From an uncultured bacterium (GTDB taxonomy: Bacteria > Bacillota > Clostridia > Oscillospirales > Oscillospiraceae): 64,000 bases of DNA. Within the stretch, counting starts at the first letter, position 1. The number at the start of each line of letters is the position of its first letter. A model generated the notes under the pieces. That model searched no databases, was not told the DNA's origin, and saw only the letters and a program-made list of their open reading frames with translations. Below are positions 41,368 to 50,333 of the stretch, piece by piece. The stretch spans positions 35,117 to 99,116 of the forward strand of contig CANASS010000002.1 in the NCBI GenBank assembly GCA_947364395.1. The letters run 5' to 3'. The position numbers and the translations under genes are program-made.

Positions 41368-41401
41368 ATCCAGGCCGACATTTGCGGACGCGCCCTATTG
41401 T

Positions 41402-41475
41402 GCGGGTGTAGTTCAATGGTAGAATCCCAGCCTTCCAAGCTGGTCGCGTGGGTTCGATTCCCATCACCCGCTCCA
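41402..41475 (+). tRNA. tRNA-Gly (TCC)
   Basis: Acceptor GCGGGTG pairs with CACCCGC, the anticodon loop CTTCCAA gives TCC, the T loop is GGTTCGATTCC, and CCA is encoded. Confidence 0.95.
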
Positions 41476-41513
41476 CTTTGCCGGGGCAAAGGCCGCTTTC
41501 CTGCCTTTTCTCG

Positions 41514-41544
41514 CCCCACAAAGCCAAAGGTCGGCTTTGCGGGG
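41514..41544. repeat. Family 3 palindrome between tRNA genes
   Basis: CCCCACAAAGCC/GGCTTTGCGGGG stem followed by GGCCCCGTTTGGGGCG; same core as at 23970, 42072 and 42301. Confidence 0.75.
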
Positions 41545-41567
41545 GCCCCGTTTGGGGCGCACAATAC

Positions 41568-41644
<77 letters not shown>

Positions 41645-41799
41645 CATCGTCGGGGCGAAGTTTGTTCCCTTTGGGACGCCTTGGCGGGCATCCCTCCGTT
41701 CCCCAGCCTCCCTCACCCCAGGCCGCATGAAGGCCGGCGGCCCGGGGCCCCAATCGGGCGGCCATGCGCGGGCTGTTCAGCCGGCAGTCAACTGCATAT

Positions 41800-41876
41800 G
41801 GTGGGTATAGCTCAGCTGGCAGAGCACCGGATTGTGGTTCCGGGTGTCGTGGGTTCGAGCCCCATTACCCACCCCA
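41800..41876 (+). tRNA. tRNA-His (GTG)
   Basis: Acceptor GTGGGTA with TACCCAC, the extra 5' G at 41800 opposite discriminator C, anticodon loop ATTGTGGTT gives GTG, encoded CCA. Confidence 0.95.
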
Positions 41877-41929
41877 TACTGTGGCTGAGGGCCGGAGCGT
41901 CCGCTCCGGCCCTCGCCTCACTTCAACAT

Positions 41930-42004
41930 TGGGGTGTAGCCAAGTGGTAAGGCACGGGACTTTGACTCCCGCATTCGCTGGTTCGAGTCCAGCCATCCCA
42001 GCCA
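41930..42004 (+). tRNA. tRNA-Gln (TTG)
   Basis: Acceptor TGGGGTG with CATCCCA, anticodon loop CTTTGAC gives TTG, T arm CTGGTTCGAGTCCAG, encoded CCA. Confidence 0.95.
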
Positions 42005-42071
42005 GCTCAGAAATTCCCCTTACCGCTTCGCTTTCCGCCTGAAGGGCGGCGGACGGGAAATTTCTCCGCCT

Positions 42072-42103
42072 CCCCACAAAGCCTGGAGCGCGGCTTTGCG
42101 GGG
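42072..42103. repeat. Family 3 palindrome between tRNA genes
   Basis: CCCCACAAAGCC and GGCTTTGCGGGG around TGGAGCGC, followed by ACCCCTTTGGGGCG. Confidence 0.75.
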
Positions 42104-42147
42104 ACCCCTTTGGGGCGTGGCAGCCCGCCATGTTCCTCCGCTTTTAT

Positions 42148-42223
42148 GACCCAGTAGCTCAGTTGGTAGAGCAACGCCCTTTTAAGGCGAAGGTCCGGGG
42201 TTCGAGTCCCCGCTGGGTCACCA
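42148..42223 (+). tRNA. tRNA-Lys (TTT)
   Basis: Acceptor GACCCAG with CTGGGTC, anticodon loop CTTTTAA gives TTT, T arm GGGGTTCGAGTCCCC, encoded CCA. Confidence 0.95.
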
Positions 42224-42224
42224 C

Positions 42225-42262
42225 GTCGGGGCAAGCTATGTATCGCTTGCCCCGACTTTTTT
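42225..42262 (+). terminator. Terminator of the tRNA cluster
   Basis: Stem GTCGGGGCAAGC/GCTTGCCCCGAC followed by TTTTTT, starting 2 bases after the tRNA-Lys CCA. The stem itself resembles the left flank of the family 3 repeat. Confidence 0.88.
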
Positions 42263-42300
42263 CAAAAGTCAGGGCACAGTCACTCTGCGGCCCGTCCGTT

Positions 42301-42331
42301 CCCCACAAAGCCAGAGGCTGGCTTTTCGGGG
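42301..42331. repeat. Family 3 palindrome after the tRNA cluster
   Basis: CCCCACAAAGCC/GGCTTTTCGGGG around AGAGGCT, followed by GCCCCGGTTTGG. The rest of the gap up to 42619 shows no gene; a TATACT at about 42583 may be the trxA -10. Confidence 0.7.
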
Positions 42332-42619
42332 CCCCGGTTTGGCGGGCCGGGGAAAGTAATTTTACCACATTGAACCAGGAGAACCGCCGTTTTCACAATG
42401 AAAATGGTGGTTTTTCTATTTTCAAAAGGACTGCGGCGGTGTTCCCGTCCCTGCCGCGAAGCGCCTCTGGACCGCTGCTCCGCTGTCCCGTCTGGGCCCG
42501 TGGGAGATTCGGAACGGGTATTTTTCACAGGGCATCCTTAATATCGTGTGATATCATCACGGAAGGGCCCGCAAAAAAGGGTTATACTGTAACCATACAG
42601 AAGAAAGGAGCTGGACAAT

Positions 42620-42943
42620 ATGGCAGCTATTAATATGAATCAGACGGAGTTTGAGCAGTCACTGAACGGGGACCGGCCTGTGCTGGTGGATTTTTGGGCG
42701 CCCTGGTGCGGCTACTGTCGCAGGATCGGACCGGCCTATGAGAAGATTGCGGAGGAATACGCGGATACCCTTGTCGTAGGCAAGGTGAACATCGACGAGA
42801 ACCCTCAGCTGGCCGACGCGGAACAGATCGACCTGATCCCCACGCTGGTACTGTATCGAAACGGCCGCGCGGTTGATTCCGTCGTGGTGCCGGACTCCAA
42901 AGCCGCCATTGACCGCTTTATCAAAGCGGCCCTGGAAAAATAA
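42620..42943 (+). CDS. trxA: Thioredoxin with CGYC active site
   Basis: 107 residues, thioredoxin fold with the active site FWAPWCGYCRRIGPAYEK near residue 30 and the cis-Pro in DLIPTLVLYRNG. The usual dipeptide GP is GY, which should shift the redox potential. AAGGAG is 9 bases before the ATG. First gene of the 42.6-46.2 kb redox operon; trxB follows 13 bases later. Confidence 0.93.
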   Translation: MAAINMNQTEFEQSLNGDRPVLVDFWAPWCGYCRRIGPAYEKIAEEYADTLVVGKVNIDENPQLADAEQIDLIPTLVLYRNGRAVDSVVVPDSKAAIDRFIKAALEK

Positions 42944-42956
42944 GGGGGTTACTCAT

Positions 42957-43886
42957 ATGGATGGAATTCATGTTTACGATATGGTCATCGTGGGCGGCGG
43001 CCCGGGGGGATATACCGCCGCGCTCTATGCCGCGCGGGCGGGCCTGGATACCCTTGTGCTGGAAAAGCTCTCCGCAGGCGGACAGATGGCGCTGACCCAT
43101 CAGATCGACAACTACCCCGGCTTTGAGGACGGCGTGGACGGCTTTTCCCTCGGGGAGAACATGCAGAGGCAGGCGGAGCGCTTCGGCGCGAGAAACGAGT
43201 ACGCCGAGGTCACCCGGCTGGATTTGGCCGCCAGTCCCAAGGCGCTGGAGACCAGCGAGGGCATTTTCTACGGAAAGACCGTGGTGCTTGCCCCAGGGGC
43301 CGTGCCCAGGGAATTGGGCGTGGCGGAGGAAGCGGAGCTGACGGGCCGCGGCGTCGCTTACTGCGCCGCGTGCGACGGCATGTTTTACAAGGGCCTGACC
43401 GTGGCCGTGGTGGGCGGCGGCAACTCCGCGGCGGCCGACGCGCTGCTCTTGAGCCGCATCGCAAAAAAGGTGATCCTTGTCCACCGCAGGGATACGCTGC
43501 GGGCCACGAAGATCTATCACCAGCCGCTGCTGGACAAGGAGAATGTGGAATTTCGCTGGAACAGCACGGTGACAGAGCTTCTGCATGGTGGTAAGCTCAC
43601 CGGCGTCAGGCTGAAAAATGTGCTGACCGGGGAGGAAAGCACCCTGGACTGTGACGGCGTTTTCATCAGCATAGGCAGAAAGCCTGTGACCGGACTGGTA
43701 AAAAGCCAGCTGGAGCTGGACCCCGGCGGGTATATCATTGCGGATGAGACCACAAGGACCTCCATCCCCGGCGTCTATGCCGTGGGCGATGTGAGAGCGA
43801 AACCGCTCCGTCAGGTGGTAACGGCAGTCGCGGACGGCGCGGTGGCCGTTCACATGGCGGAGGAATACCTTGCGGGGGGCGCCTGA
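42957..43886 (+). CDS. trxB: Thioredoxin reductase (TrxB-type flavoprotein)
   Basis: 309 residues. FAD motif IVGGGPGGYTAALYAARAG at about 9-27, redox-active YCAACDGMFYKG near 136, NAD(P)H motif VVGGGNSAAADALLL, and GVYAVGDVRAKPLRQVVTAVADGAVA at the C-terminus. It reduces thioredoxin from NAD(P)H. The neighbouring TrxA is the natural substrate. Confidence 0.95.
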   Translation: MDGIHVYDMVIVGGGPGGYTAALYAARAGLDTLVLEKLSAGGQMALTHQIDNYPGFEDGVDGFSLGENMQRQAERFGARNEYAEVTRLDLAASPKALETSEGIFYGKTVVLAPGAVPRELGVAEEAELTGRGVAYCAACDGMFYKGLTVAVVGGGNSAAADALLLSRIAKKVILVHRRDTLRATKIYHQPLLDKENVEFRWNSTVTELLHGGKLTGVRLKNVLTGEESTLDCDGVFISIGRKPVTGLVKSQLELDPGGYIIADETTRTSIPGVYAVGDVRAKPLRQVVTAVADGAVAVHMAEEYLAGGA

Positions 43887-43887
43887 C

Positions 43888-44100
43888 ATGAAGAAGAACC
43901 TCAAAAAATGGCGGAAGTCCGCCCTGTTTACCGCAGGCGGAGCGCTGGCGGGCCTCGCCTATTATAATCTCATCGGATGCGTCTCCGGCTCCTGCCCGCT
44001 GACCTCTCATCCTCTGGCGGCAATGGCCTATATGGGCCTGGCGGGCTGGCTGTTATCCGTCGCTTGCGGAAAGGAGCGTGGGGACGAATGCGGTATCTGA
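43888..44100 (+). CDS. DUF6132-type small membrane protein
   Basis: 70 residues from MKKNLKKWRKSALFTAGGAL, starting 1 base after the trxB stop. Two short membrane segments flank GCVSGSCPLTSHPL, a Cys-x4-Cys motif like the GC.SGSCP(I/L)TS of the family I recall as DUF6132. It overlaps ccdA by 13 bases. A thiol role is likely from context, not shown. Confidence 0.78.
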   Translation: MKKNLKKWRKSALFTAGGALAGLAYYNLIGCVSGSCPLTSHPLAAMAYMGLAGWLLSVACGKERGDECGI

Positions 44101-44750
44101 TCTCGTTCCTGGAAGGAATCATCACATTTATTTCCCCCTGCCTGCTGCCCATGCTGCCCATCTATATTTCCTACTTTGCGGGCGGCGGAGAGCAGAGCCT
44201 GAAGAAAACGCTGACCGGGGCCGCCGGTTTCGTCCTCGGCTTCACCGTCGTATTTACGGCGATGGGGGCTTTGGCCGGAACGGTGGGCGGCTTCCTGCGG
44301 GAATACCAGACAGCCGTCAATATAGTCTCCGGCCTGGTGGTGATCTTCTTCGGCCTCAATTTTCTGGGCGTATTCAAAGTAACCTTATTTCGCGGGAGCA
44401 GCCGAATGGCCGGCACCGGCGGCATGGACTTTTTCTCCTCAGCGCTGTTTGGCGTCGTGTTCTCCATCGGCTGGACGCCCTGCGTGGGCGCTTTCCTGGG
44501 CTCCGCGCTGATGCTGGCCTCCCAGCAGGGCCATGTGGCGGAAGGCATGCTGATGCTGCTGGTCTATTCCCTGGGACTGGGAATCCCCTTTCTTCTCAGC
44601 GCGGCGCTGATCGGATACCTGAAGTCAACCTTTGATTGGATCAAAAATCACTACCGAATCATCAACCTCATCAGCGGGGGTCTGCTGGTCCTGATCGGCC
44701 TGCTGATGGCCACGGGAACAATCGGGCGGCTGCTCAGCCTGTTCAGTTAG
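44088..44750 (+). CDS. ccdA: CcdA-type thiol electron transporter (DsbD membrane domain)
   Basis: 220 residues, six membrane segments, from MRYLISFLEGIITFISPCLL. The two conserved cysteines are in SPCLLPMLPIY (segment 1) and IGWTPCVGAFLG (segment 4). CcdA moves reducing equivalents from cytoplasmic thioredoxin to the outside. AAGGAG precedes the ATG inside the overlapping gene. The next gene encodes a secreted-side thioredoxin, its probable acceptor. Confidence 0.93.
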   Translation: MRYLISFLEGIITFISPCLLPMLPIYISYFAGGGEQSLKKTLTGAAGFVLGFTVVFTAMGALAGTVGGFLREYQTAVNIVSGLVVIFFGLNFLGVFKVTLFRGSSRMAGTGGMDFFSSALFGVVFSIGWTPCVGAFLGSALMLASQQGHVAEGMLMLLVYSLGLGIPFLLSAALIGYLKSTFDWIKNHYRIINLISGGLLVLIGLLMATGTIGRLLSLFS

Positions 44751-44758
44751 GAGACGCC

Positions 44759-45358
44759 ATGAAAAAAAATAAAACTTTGCTGGTTGTGATACTGGCCTTT
44801 GTGCTGCTGATGGGCGGCGCTTATGTCCTCTATGATAAGCTGAGCCGGGAGATGGCGCCGGACCAGCTGGCCGCGCAGGACGGGGCGCAGTCCCCGGAGA
44901 ACAGCGGCGGCGAAAGCGGCGGGGAAGAGGGGGAAAAGGCCCTGGCTCCCGATTTCACAGTGTATGACCGGGACAACAACCAGGTCCATCTGTCCGACTT
45001 TGCGGGGAAGCCGGTGGTGCTTAACTTCTGGGCCAGCTGGTGCGGACCCTGCCAGAGCGAGATGCCCGATTTTGATCAGGCCTATGCCGAGATGGGCGGG
45101 GAGGTCCAATTCCTCATGGTAAATATGACCACCAGCAGCCGGGAGTCCTTTGAAAAGGCCACGGCGCTCATTGACCAGCGGGGCTACTCCTTCCCGGTGT
45201 TCTATGATCTGGACGGAGACGCCGCCGCCACCTATGGCGTATATTCCCTTCCCACAACCTACTTTATTGACGCCGAGGGCTGCGGCGTCGCCCGGGCCAC
45301 CGGGGCCATCGACAGGGCGACGCTGGAAAGGGGCGTCAGCATGATTACAGCGCAGTAA
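44759..45358 (+). CDS. Membrane-anchored TlpA/ResA-like thioredoxin
   Basis: 199 residues. N-terminal anchor helix (about 6-25, LLVVILAFVLLMGGAYVLY), a Ser/Gly/Glu linker, then a thioredoxin fold with FWASWCGPCQSEMPDF near residue 97 and SLPTTYFID (cis-Pro). AAATYGVYSLPTTYFID is typical of ResA/TlpA. It likely receives electrons from CcdA and reduces extracytoplasmic disulfides or peroxides. Confidence 0.92.
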   Translation: MKKNKTLLVVILAFVLLMGGAYVLYDKLSREMAPDQLAAQDGAQSPENSGGESGGEEGEKALAPDFTVYDRDNNQVHLSDFAGKPVVLNFWASWCGPCQSEMPDFDQAYAEMGGEVQFLMVNMTTSSRESFEKATALIDQRGYSFPVFYDLDGDAAATYGVYSLPTTYFIDAEGCGVARATGAIDRATLERGVSMITAQ

Positions 45359-45418
45359 TAGGGACAACAGCTCCGCTCATATCATATTGAAAACCACAAA
45401 GTGCAGGAGGAATCGAGC

Positions 45419-45631
45419 ATGGACCCAGTAAAAAGGAAACGCCGCAAGGCCGTGGTGAGCCAAATGGACTGCGTGGCCTGCGGCTGCTGCGCGAAGGTCT
45501 GCCCGCTGTCCGCCATCCAGGTCGTCAAGGGGGTGGCGGCCCAGGTGGACGAGAGCAAATGCGTGGGCTGCGGGAAGTGCGTCAAGGAGTGCCCCGCCAG
45601 CGTCATTGAGCTTTGGGAGGTGCAGGGATGA
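45419..45631 (+). CDS. 2[4Fe-4S] ferredoxin-type protein
   Basis: 70 residues with two cluster motifs, CVACGCCAKVCP and CVGCGKCVKECP, and a Lys/Arg-rich N-terminus. CAGGAGGA precedes the ATG. Its stop overlaps the start of the next gene by 4 bases. A soluble electron carrier for the following membrane protein is the simplest reading. Confidence 0.9.
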   Translation: MDPVKRKRRKAVVSQMDCVACGCCAKVCPLSAIQVVKGVAAQVDESKCVGCGKCVKECPASVIELWEVQG

Positions 45632-46218
45632 AAAAACGCTGGTACGACTGCTTATGGATCGTCGAGCTGATCTATCTGAGCTTGGGCTTTTTTAATATTC
45701 TGTTCGCCTGGATGGGCCTGTTTTTCTTTTTCATCCCTCTGATTATTGCCGCCGTCCGGGGGACAAAGGGGTACTGCAACCGCTACTGCGGCCGGGGGCA
45801 GGTGTTCGGCCTGCTGGGCGGCCGGTTTGGGCTGTCACGGAAAAAGGACATCCCCAAGTGGATGAAAAGCAAGGCCTTCCGCTATGGGTTCCTGGTCTTT
45901 TTCTTCATCATGTTTTTCCAGATGCTCTGGAATACATACCTGGTCTTTGCGGGAGTTCAGGATCTCCGGCAGGTGGTCACGCTGCTCTGGACGTTCAAGC
46001 TGCCGTGGAATTGGGCGTATCACGGCACCCTGTTCCATCCCAGCGCGGCCCAGTTTGCCTTCGGATTTTACAGCGTCATGCTGACCTCCACGGTGCTGGG
46101 GCTGGTCACCATGGTTCTGTTCAAGCCCCGCAGCTGGTGCGTGTACTGTCCCATGGGGACCATGACCCAGCTGATCTGCAAGGCAAAAAGCAAAAAGGAC
46201 CGCCCTGCCGGGCAATGA
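45628..46218 (+). CDS. NapH-like membrane protein with cysteine motifs
   Basis: 196 residues, about four membrane segments (9-45, 85-110, 140-165). Cysteine motifs GYCNRYCGRGQ near residue 51 and WCVYCPMGTMTQ near 172 are like those in NapH/NosR-type 4Fe-4S membrane proteins. Last gene of the operon. It may link ferredoxin to the membrane thiol system; this is inferred from order only. Confidence 0.8.
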   Translation: MKKRWYDCLWIVELIYLSLGFFNILFAWMGLFFFFIPLIIAAVRGTKGYCNRYCGRGQVFGLLGGRFGLSRKKDIPKWMKSKAFRYGFLVFFFIMFFQMLWNTYLVFAGVQDLRQVVTLLWTFKLPWNWAYHGTLFHPSAAQFAFGFYSVMLTSTVLGLVTMVLFKPRSWCVYCPMGTMTQLICKAKSKKDRPAGQ

Positions 46219-46312
46219 GAGTGAGGCTCAGGCGGGTCCGGCACCGGGGGACAGCGCTCCCCTTTTCGCCTTTTTGTCCTGCCGCCCGCCACAGCCTCGG
46301 CACAGGTATGGG

Positions 46313-46357
46313 TCAAATCCAGCCGCAGTCCGCTTTGCCGGTCCGCGGCTGGATTTT
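46313..46357. terminator. Terminator of the redox operon
   Basis: AAATCCAGCCGC/GCGGCTGGATTTT long stem, 95 bases past the last gene, with T-run on the plus side. Confidence 0.75.
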
Positions 46358-46436
46358 GCCGGACAAGCCCCATTCTGCCACCCCGCCGCCCCTGGGCAGG
46401 GTCCCCCGAAAAGCGGCGGCACAGGGACAATATTTC

Positions 46437-46465
46437 TTGACACAGAGGTAAAAATGTACTATTGT
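46437..46465 (+). promoter_or_regulatory. Promoter of the hybrid kinase operon
   Basis: TTGACA (46437-46442), 17-base spacer, TATTGT (46460-46465), about 70 bases before the kinase start. Confidence 0.65.
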
Positions 46466-46538
46466 TAAAGACAGCGCAAAGCGCCTCGCGCTTTCATATC
46501 CCGGCACAAAATCGAGAACGGGGACGGGTGAACAGAAA

Positions 46539-49388
46539 GTGGTAAACTTTGTCATTGTTCTGGAATGTCTTGGCATATGCCTGACTTTTGTGGCCCTGAT
46601 CCTCCTGCTGAACGGGGAGGGAGCCAGGGAGCAGAAGCTGCTGATTTTCATCATGTGCGGCTCGCTGGTGCAGAACGTGGGCTACCTGCTGGAGCTGACG
46701 GCCCCCACCATGGAGGCCGCCGTGGCCGCGGTCACGGTGGAAAACGTGGGCTCGGCCTTCGTCCCGCTGTGCTACTGCTGGTTCATTCACATCTACTGCT
46801 ACGCCGCGCCCCCCAAACGGCTGCTGCGGGTGCTGGCGGCCATCAACTTTTTGGTGCTGCCCACGGTGTTTTTCAACTGGAACGGCTTGTTTTACCGGGA
46901 TTTCCAGTGGATGTCCACCCCCAATGGGTTCCACTATATCAGCATCAGCTACGGCCCCCTGTACATCCTCTTCATGTTCACCCGCATCATTATCCCCTAC
47001 GTTATGTGCCTCGCGGCCCTGGTGCGGGCCATCCGCCTGCGCTCCGACCGGGAGCTCAACCGCCAGTACCAGACCATTTTGCTCATCTCCACCCTGCCCG
47101 TGGTGATGCTGGCGGCCTACGTGTTCAAGCTGTCCAACGTGTTCGACCTGACCCCGGTGACGCTGGCCATCGCCATGTCCATGGTGGTTATCGTGGTGTG
47201 GAGCCGCCGCAACTACGACTTCCGCCACCTGGCGGCGGAAAAGGTGCTGGAGAGCCTGGGCGACGGCGTGATCGCCCTGGACGACCACGACAGGCTGGTG
47301 AGCTATAACCGGGCGGCCGCCAACATCTTCTCCAGCCTGCCCTCCCACAAGCCGGGGGAGAACATCCGGGCGGTGGAGGACTTCCGGGAGGAGATGCTCA
47401 ACGAGAACATTCCCTGGAGCTTTTCCATCAACGAGCAGGACTACGAGTGCCACAGCAAGCAGATCATCGGGGAGAACGGCCAGAAGCAGGGCTGCGTCAT
47501 CCTGGTGCTGGACATGACCGACATCAAGGCTTATATCAACGAGATCAAGCGGGTGCGGCGGCAGGCGGAAAAGGCCAACATCGCCAAGAGCGAGTTTTTG
47601 GCCAATATGTCCCACGAGATCCGCACCCCCATGAACGCCATCATCGGCCTCAACGACATCATCATGGAGGAGTGCCGGGACTCCTCCATCTACGCCCACG
47701 CCAAGGACGTGCAGTCCGCCGCCAAAAACCTGCTGGCCATCATCAACGACATCCTGGACCTGTCCAAAGTGGAGGCGGGCAAGATGGAGCTGGTGCACAC
47801 CGACTACCGCCTGAAAACCGTGGTGGGCGAGGTGGTGGGCATGATGGACATGGCCGCCTCCAAGCGCGGGCTCATCATGAAATACGAGTGCGACGAGACC
47901 CTTCCCTGCGCCTACACCGGCGACGAGGGGCGGATCAAGCAGATTCTGATTAACATCCTGAACAACGCCATCAAGTTCACCAAGGAGGGTTACGTCCGGG
48001 CTTCCGTCACGGGGGTCCCAGGGGAGAGGGAGGACGAGGAGCTGATTACCTTCCGGGTGGAGGACACCGGCTGCGGCATCCGGGAGGAGGACCTGAGCAA
48101 GATCTTCGAGGACTTCCGCCAGGTGGACTCCAAGCGGAATCGGACCGTGGAGGGCACCGGCCTGGGGCTGGCCATCGTCAAGCACCTGGTGGAGCTGATG
48201 GGGGGCTCTATCAGCGTGGACAGCGTCTACGGCGAGGGCACCACGGTCACCATCACCATCCCCCAGAAAATCGTGGACCGGCGCACCATCGCGGAGGCGC
48301 CGGAGGTCTCCCGGACGGAGCTGGAGGGGAGCGAGGCCTTCACCGCCCCTGGGGTGAGGGTGCTCATCGTGGACGACAACGTGGTCAACCGCAAGGTGGC
48401 CCGGGGCTTCCTGAAGCGGTACGCCTTCGACCTGGACGAGGCCGGAAGCGGGCCGGAGTCCATCGACCTGGTGCGGCAGAACCGCTACGACATCATCTTC
48501 ATGGACCACATGATGCCCATGATGGACGGCATTGAGGCGGCCACCATCATCCGCCGGAAGTGCGGGGACAACGGAAAGGCCCCGGCCATGATCGCCCTCA
48601 CCGCCAACGCCATGGAGGGCATGAGGGAAAAGTTTTTGGACTGCGGCTTCCAGGATTTCATCGCCAAACCGCTGGACCGCCGCGCTCTGGGCCAGCTGCT
48701 GGCCCGCTGGGTCCCGGAGGACCGGCGGCAGTCTCCCATGGAAGAGGCGGAGGAAGGGGCCGCCCTGGACCCGGCGGCCTTCTCTATCCCGGGGATCGAC
48801 ATGGACACCGCCATGCGCTATTTCACCGGCGACGAGGCGGGCTTCGTGGAGCTGCTGGAGCTCTACCACATGGACGGCCAGCGCAAAACGGAGCTGCTGA
48901 AGGAGCTGGCGGACACCGACCTGTCCGGCTACCGCACGGAGGTCCATGGGCTCAAGAGCGCCGCGGCCAACATCGGAGCCATGGAGGTGTCCAACCTGGC
49001 CCGGGCCCAGGAAAACGCCGCCGCCCAGGGGGACACGGACTTCATCGCCCAGCAGTTCCCCCGCCTGCTGGAGGCCCATCAGGCCCTTCTGGCCCGCATC
49101 GGGCAGTTTTTGGAGCAGCGGCGGCAGGGCGGGCCCCAGGAGGAGAAGCTTCCGCCCCCCTCCCCCCAGGAGCTGCGGGAGCTGGTGGCCCAGGCCCTGG
49201 ACGAGCTGGAGCATTTCAGGTCCAGGGAGTGCGCCGGGATCGTGGAGGATCTGCTGCGGCACGCGCTGCCCCAGACTGTGGAGGACAGCCTCAGTGAGAT
49301 TCGGGGACAGCTCAAGCTGTTTGAGGACGACAACGCAGAGGCCCTTTTGGGCGGGCTGCTGACCAGGATGGAAAAGGAGGAAGGGTGA
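46539..49388 (+). CDS. Hybrid histidine kinase: 7TM sensor, PAS, HisKA, ATPase, receiver, Hpt
   Basis: 949 residues from a GTG with only a weak ribosome site. Seven membrane helices cover about 1-220. A PAS-like domain lies at 228-335 (ESLGDGVIALDDHDRLVSYN). The phosphorylated His is 359 in ANMSHEIRTPMNAIIG. The ATPase has VEDTGCGI and GTGLGLAIVKHLVELMGG. The receiver starts VLIVDDNVVNRKVARGFLKR with Asp656 in FMDHMMPMMDG. The Hpt His is 803 in VHGLKSAAANIGAME. All steps of a phosphorelay except the final regulator are thus in one protein; the next gene encodes a receiver. Confidence 0.93.
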   Translation: MVNFVIVLECLGICLTFVALILLLNGEGAREQKLLIFIMCGSLVQNVGYLLELTAPTMEAAVAAVTVENVGSAFVPLCYCWFIHIYCYAAPPKRLLRVLAAINFLVLPTVFFNWNGLFYRDFQWMSTPNGFHYISISYGPLYILFMFTRIIIPYVMCLAALVRAIRLRSDRELNRQYQTILLISTLPVVMLAAYVFKLSNVFDLTPVTLAIAMSMVVIVVWSRRNYDFRHLAAEKVLESLGDGVIALDDHDRLVSYNRAAANIFSSLPSHKPGENIRAVEDFREEMLNENIPWSFSINEQDYECHSKQIIGENGQKQGCVILVLDMTDIKAYINEIKRVRRQAEKANIAKSEFLANMSHEIRTPMNAIIGLNDIIMEECRDSSIYAHAKDVQSAAKNLLAIINDILDLSKVEAGKMELVHTDYRLKTVVGEVVGMMDMAASKRGLIMKYECDETLPCAYTGDEGRIKQILINILNNAIKFTKEGYVRASVTGVPGEREDEELITFRVEDTGCGIREEDLSKIFEDFRQVDSKRNRTVEGTGLGLAIVKHLVELMGGSISVDSVYGEGTTVTITIPQKIVDRRTIAEAPEVSRTELEGSEAFTAPGVRVLIVDDNVVNRKVARGFLKRYAFDLDEAGSGPESIDLVRQNRYDIIFMDHMMPMMDGIEAATIIRRKCGDNGKAPAMIALTANAMEGMREKFLDCGFQDFIAKPLDRRALGQLLARWVPEDRRQSPMEEAEEGAALDPAAFSIPGIDMDTAMRYFTGDEAGFVELLELYHMDGQRKTELLKELADTDLSGYRTEVHGLKSAAANIGAMEVSNLARAQENAAAQGDTDFIAQQFPRLLEAHQALLARIGQFLEQRRQGGPQEEKLPPPSPQELRELVAQALDELEHFRSRECAGIVEDLLRHALPQTVEDSLSEIRGQLKLFEDDNAEALLGGLLTRMEKEEG

Positions 49389-49390
49389 AA

Positions 49391-49807
49391 ATGGTCCAAA
49401 GGAACGGAAGAAACGGGCGCAAGCGCATCCTGGCAGTGGACGACGCGGCGACCATCCTGCTGCGGATAACGGATACCCTGGAAAAATACTACGATGTGGT
49501 CACGGTGAATTCCGGGGCCCGGGCCCTGCGCTATCTGGAGCAGGTGAAGCCGGATCTGATCCTGCTGGACATCCGGATGACGCCGAAAAACGGCTTTGAA
49601 ACCCTGCGGGAGATCCGGGACATGAAGAGCCGGGCCGACATCCCGGTGATTATGCTTACCGCCATGGAGGACAAGAACTCCGTTCTGGAGGGCATCACCC
49701 TGGGGATACGGGACTATATCCTGAAGCCCTTCGCCCCCGACGACCTGCTGAATCGAATCCGGCGGGTGCTGGAGCCCCAGGAGCAGGACGGCTCCGCACA
49801 GCCGTGA
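49391..49807 (+). CDS. Stand-alone response regulator receiver
   Basis: 138 residues, one receiver domain: ILAVDDAATILLRITDTLE, phospho-Asp in LILLDIRMTPKNG, LTA and YILKPF. No output domain. AGGAGG lies before both the ATG at 49391 and a GTG at 49385 that overlaps the kinase stop; either may be used. Likely phosphate acceptor from the Hpt of the adjacent kinase. Confidence 0.9.
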   Translation: MVQRNGRNGRKRILAVDDAATILLRITDTLEKYYDVVTVNSGARALRYLEQVKPDLILLDIRMTPKNGFETLREIRDMKSRADIPVIMLTAMEDKNSVLEGITLGIRDYILKPFAPDDLLNRIRRVLEPQEQDGSAQP

Positions 49808-49823
49808 TCCAAGGGAGGGCTGC

Positions 49824-50315
49824 ATGATGAACACATCAATGACCCGGGAAGAGCTGGAGCGGATTTTGGATCAGGCCCTCCAGGACGTGACCGAGCGGAC
49901 CGCCGGCGTGCGCCTGCGCCAGGGGGACCTTCCCCTGGGGCAGGACCTGTGCACCGTCCACATCACCTTTGACAAGGGGTTTTCCACCAGCCTGACCCTC
50001 TGCGCGGACACCAGCCTGCTTGCCCGCATGGCCTGCAACTCCTTTCACGAGGAGGCGGTGACGCCGGAGGACGTGGAGGAGTTCAGCAAAGAGTATTTCA
50101 ACGTGCTGTGCGGCAAGGTGGCGGGGGCCATCTTCCGGGAAACCCAGGTTTCAGCCCATTTCGGAGCGCCCACCTTCTATCACGGGCGCTATGAGCCGGA
50201 GGGGCAGGAGGCGCAGTTCGTGCTCACCTATGCCGACGAGAACAGCAAGGGCGCACAGCTGATCCACCATCTGGCCCGCTCCAATGGAGACGCGGCGGTC
50301 TCTGACGAGGCCTGA
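49824..50315 (+). CDS. CheX-like chemotaxis phosphatase family protein
   Basis: 163 residues. The CheX/CheC-like fold is suggested by the internal DVEEFSKEYFNVLCGKVAGAIFRET (E-x2-N helix) and the preceding SLTLCADTSLLARMACNSF. CheX dephosphorylates CheY-type receivers. GGAGGG precedes the ATG. It is placed between two receiver genes. Confidence 0.8.
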   Translation: MMNTSMTREELERILDQALQDVTERTAGVRLRQGDLPLGQDLCTVHITFDKGFSTSLTLCADTSLLARMACNSFHEEAVTPEDVEEFSKEYFNVLCGKVAGAIFRETQVSAHFGAPTFYHGRYEPEGQEAQFVLTYADENSKGAQLIHHLARSNGDAAVSDEA

Positions 50316-50333
50316 CGAAAGGGAGGATTTCAG

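Noticed and set aside
46494..49262. A 900-residue open frame antisense to the hybrid kinase gene
   Set aside because: It is a GC-rich shadow: no ribosome site, His/Gly/Leu-rich low-information protein, and the opposite strand encodes a complete multi-domain kinase. The same holds for long antisense frames over ileS (32724-35273), gyrB (8239-10005) and gyrA (10265-11476).
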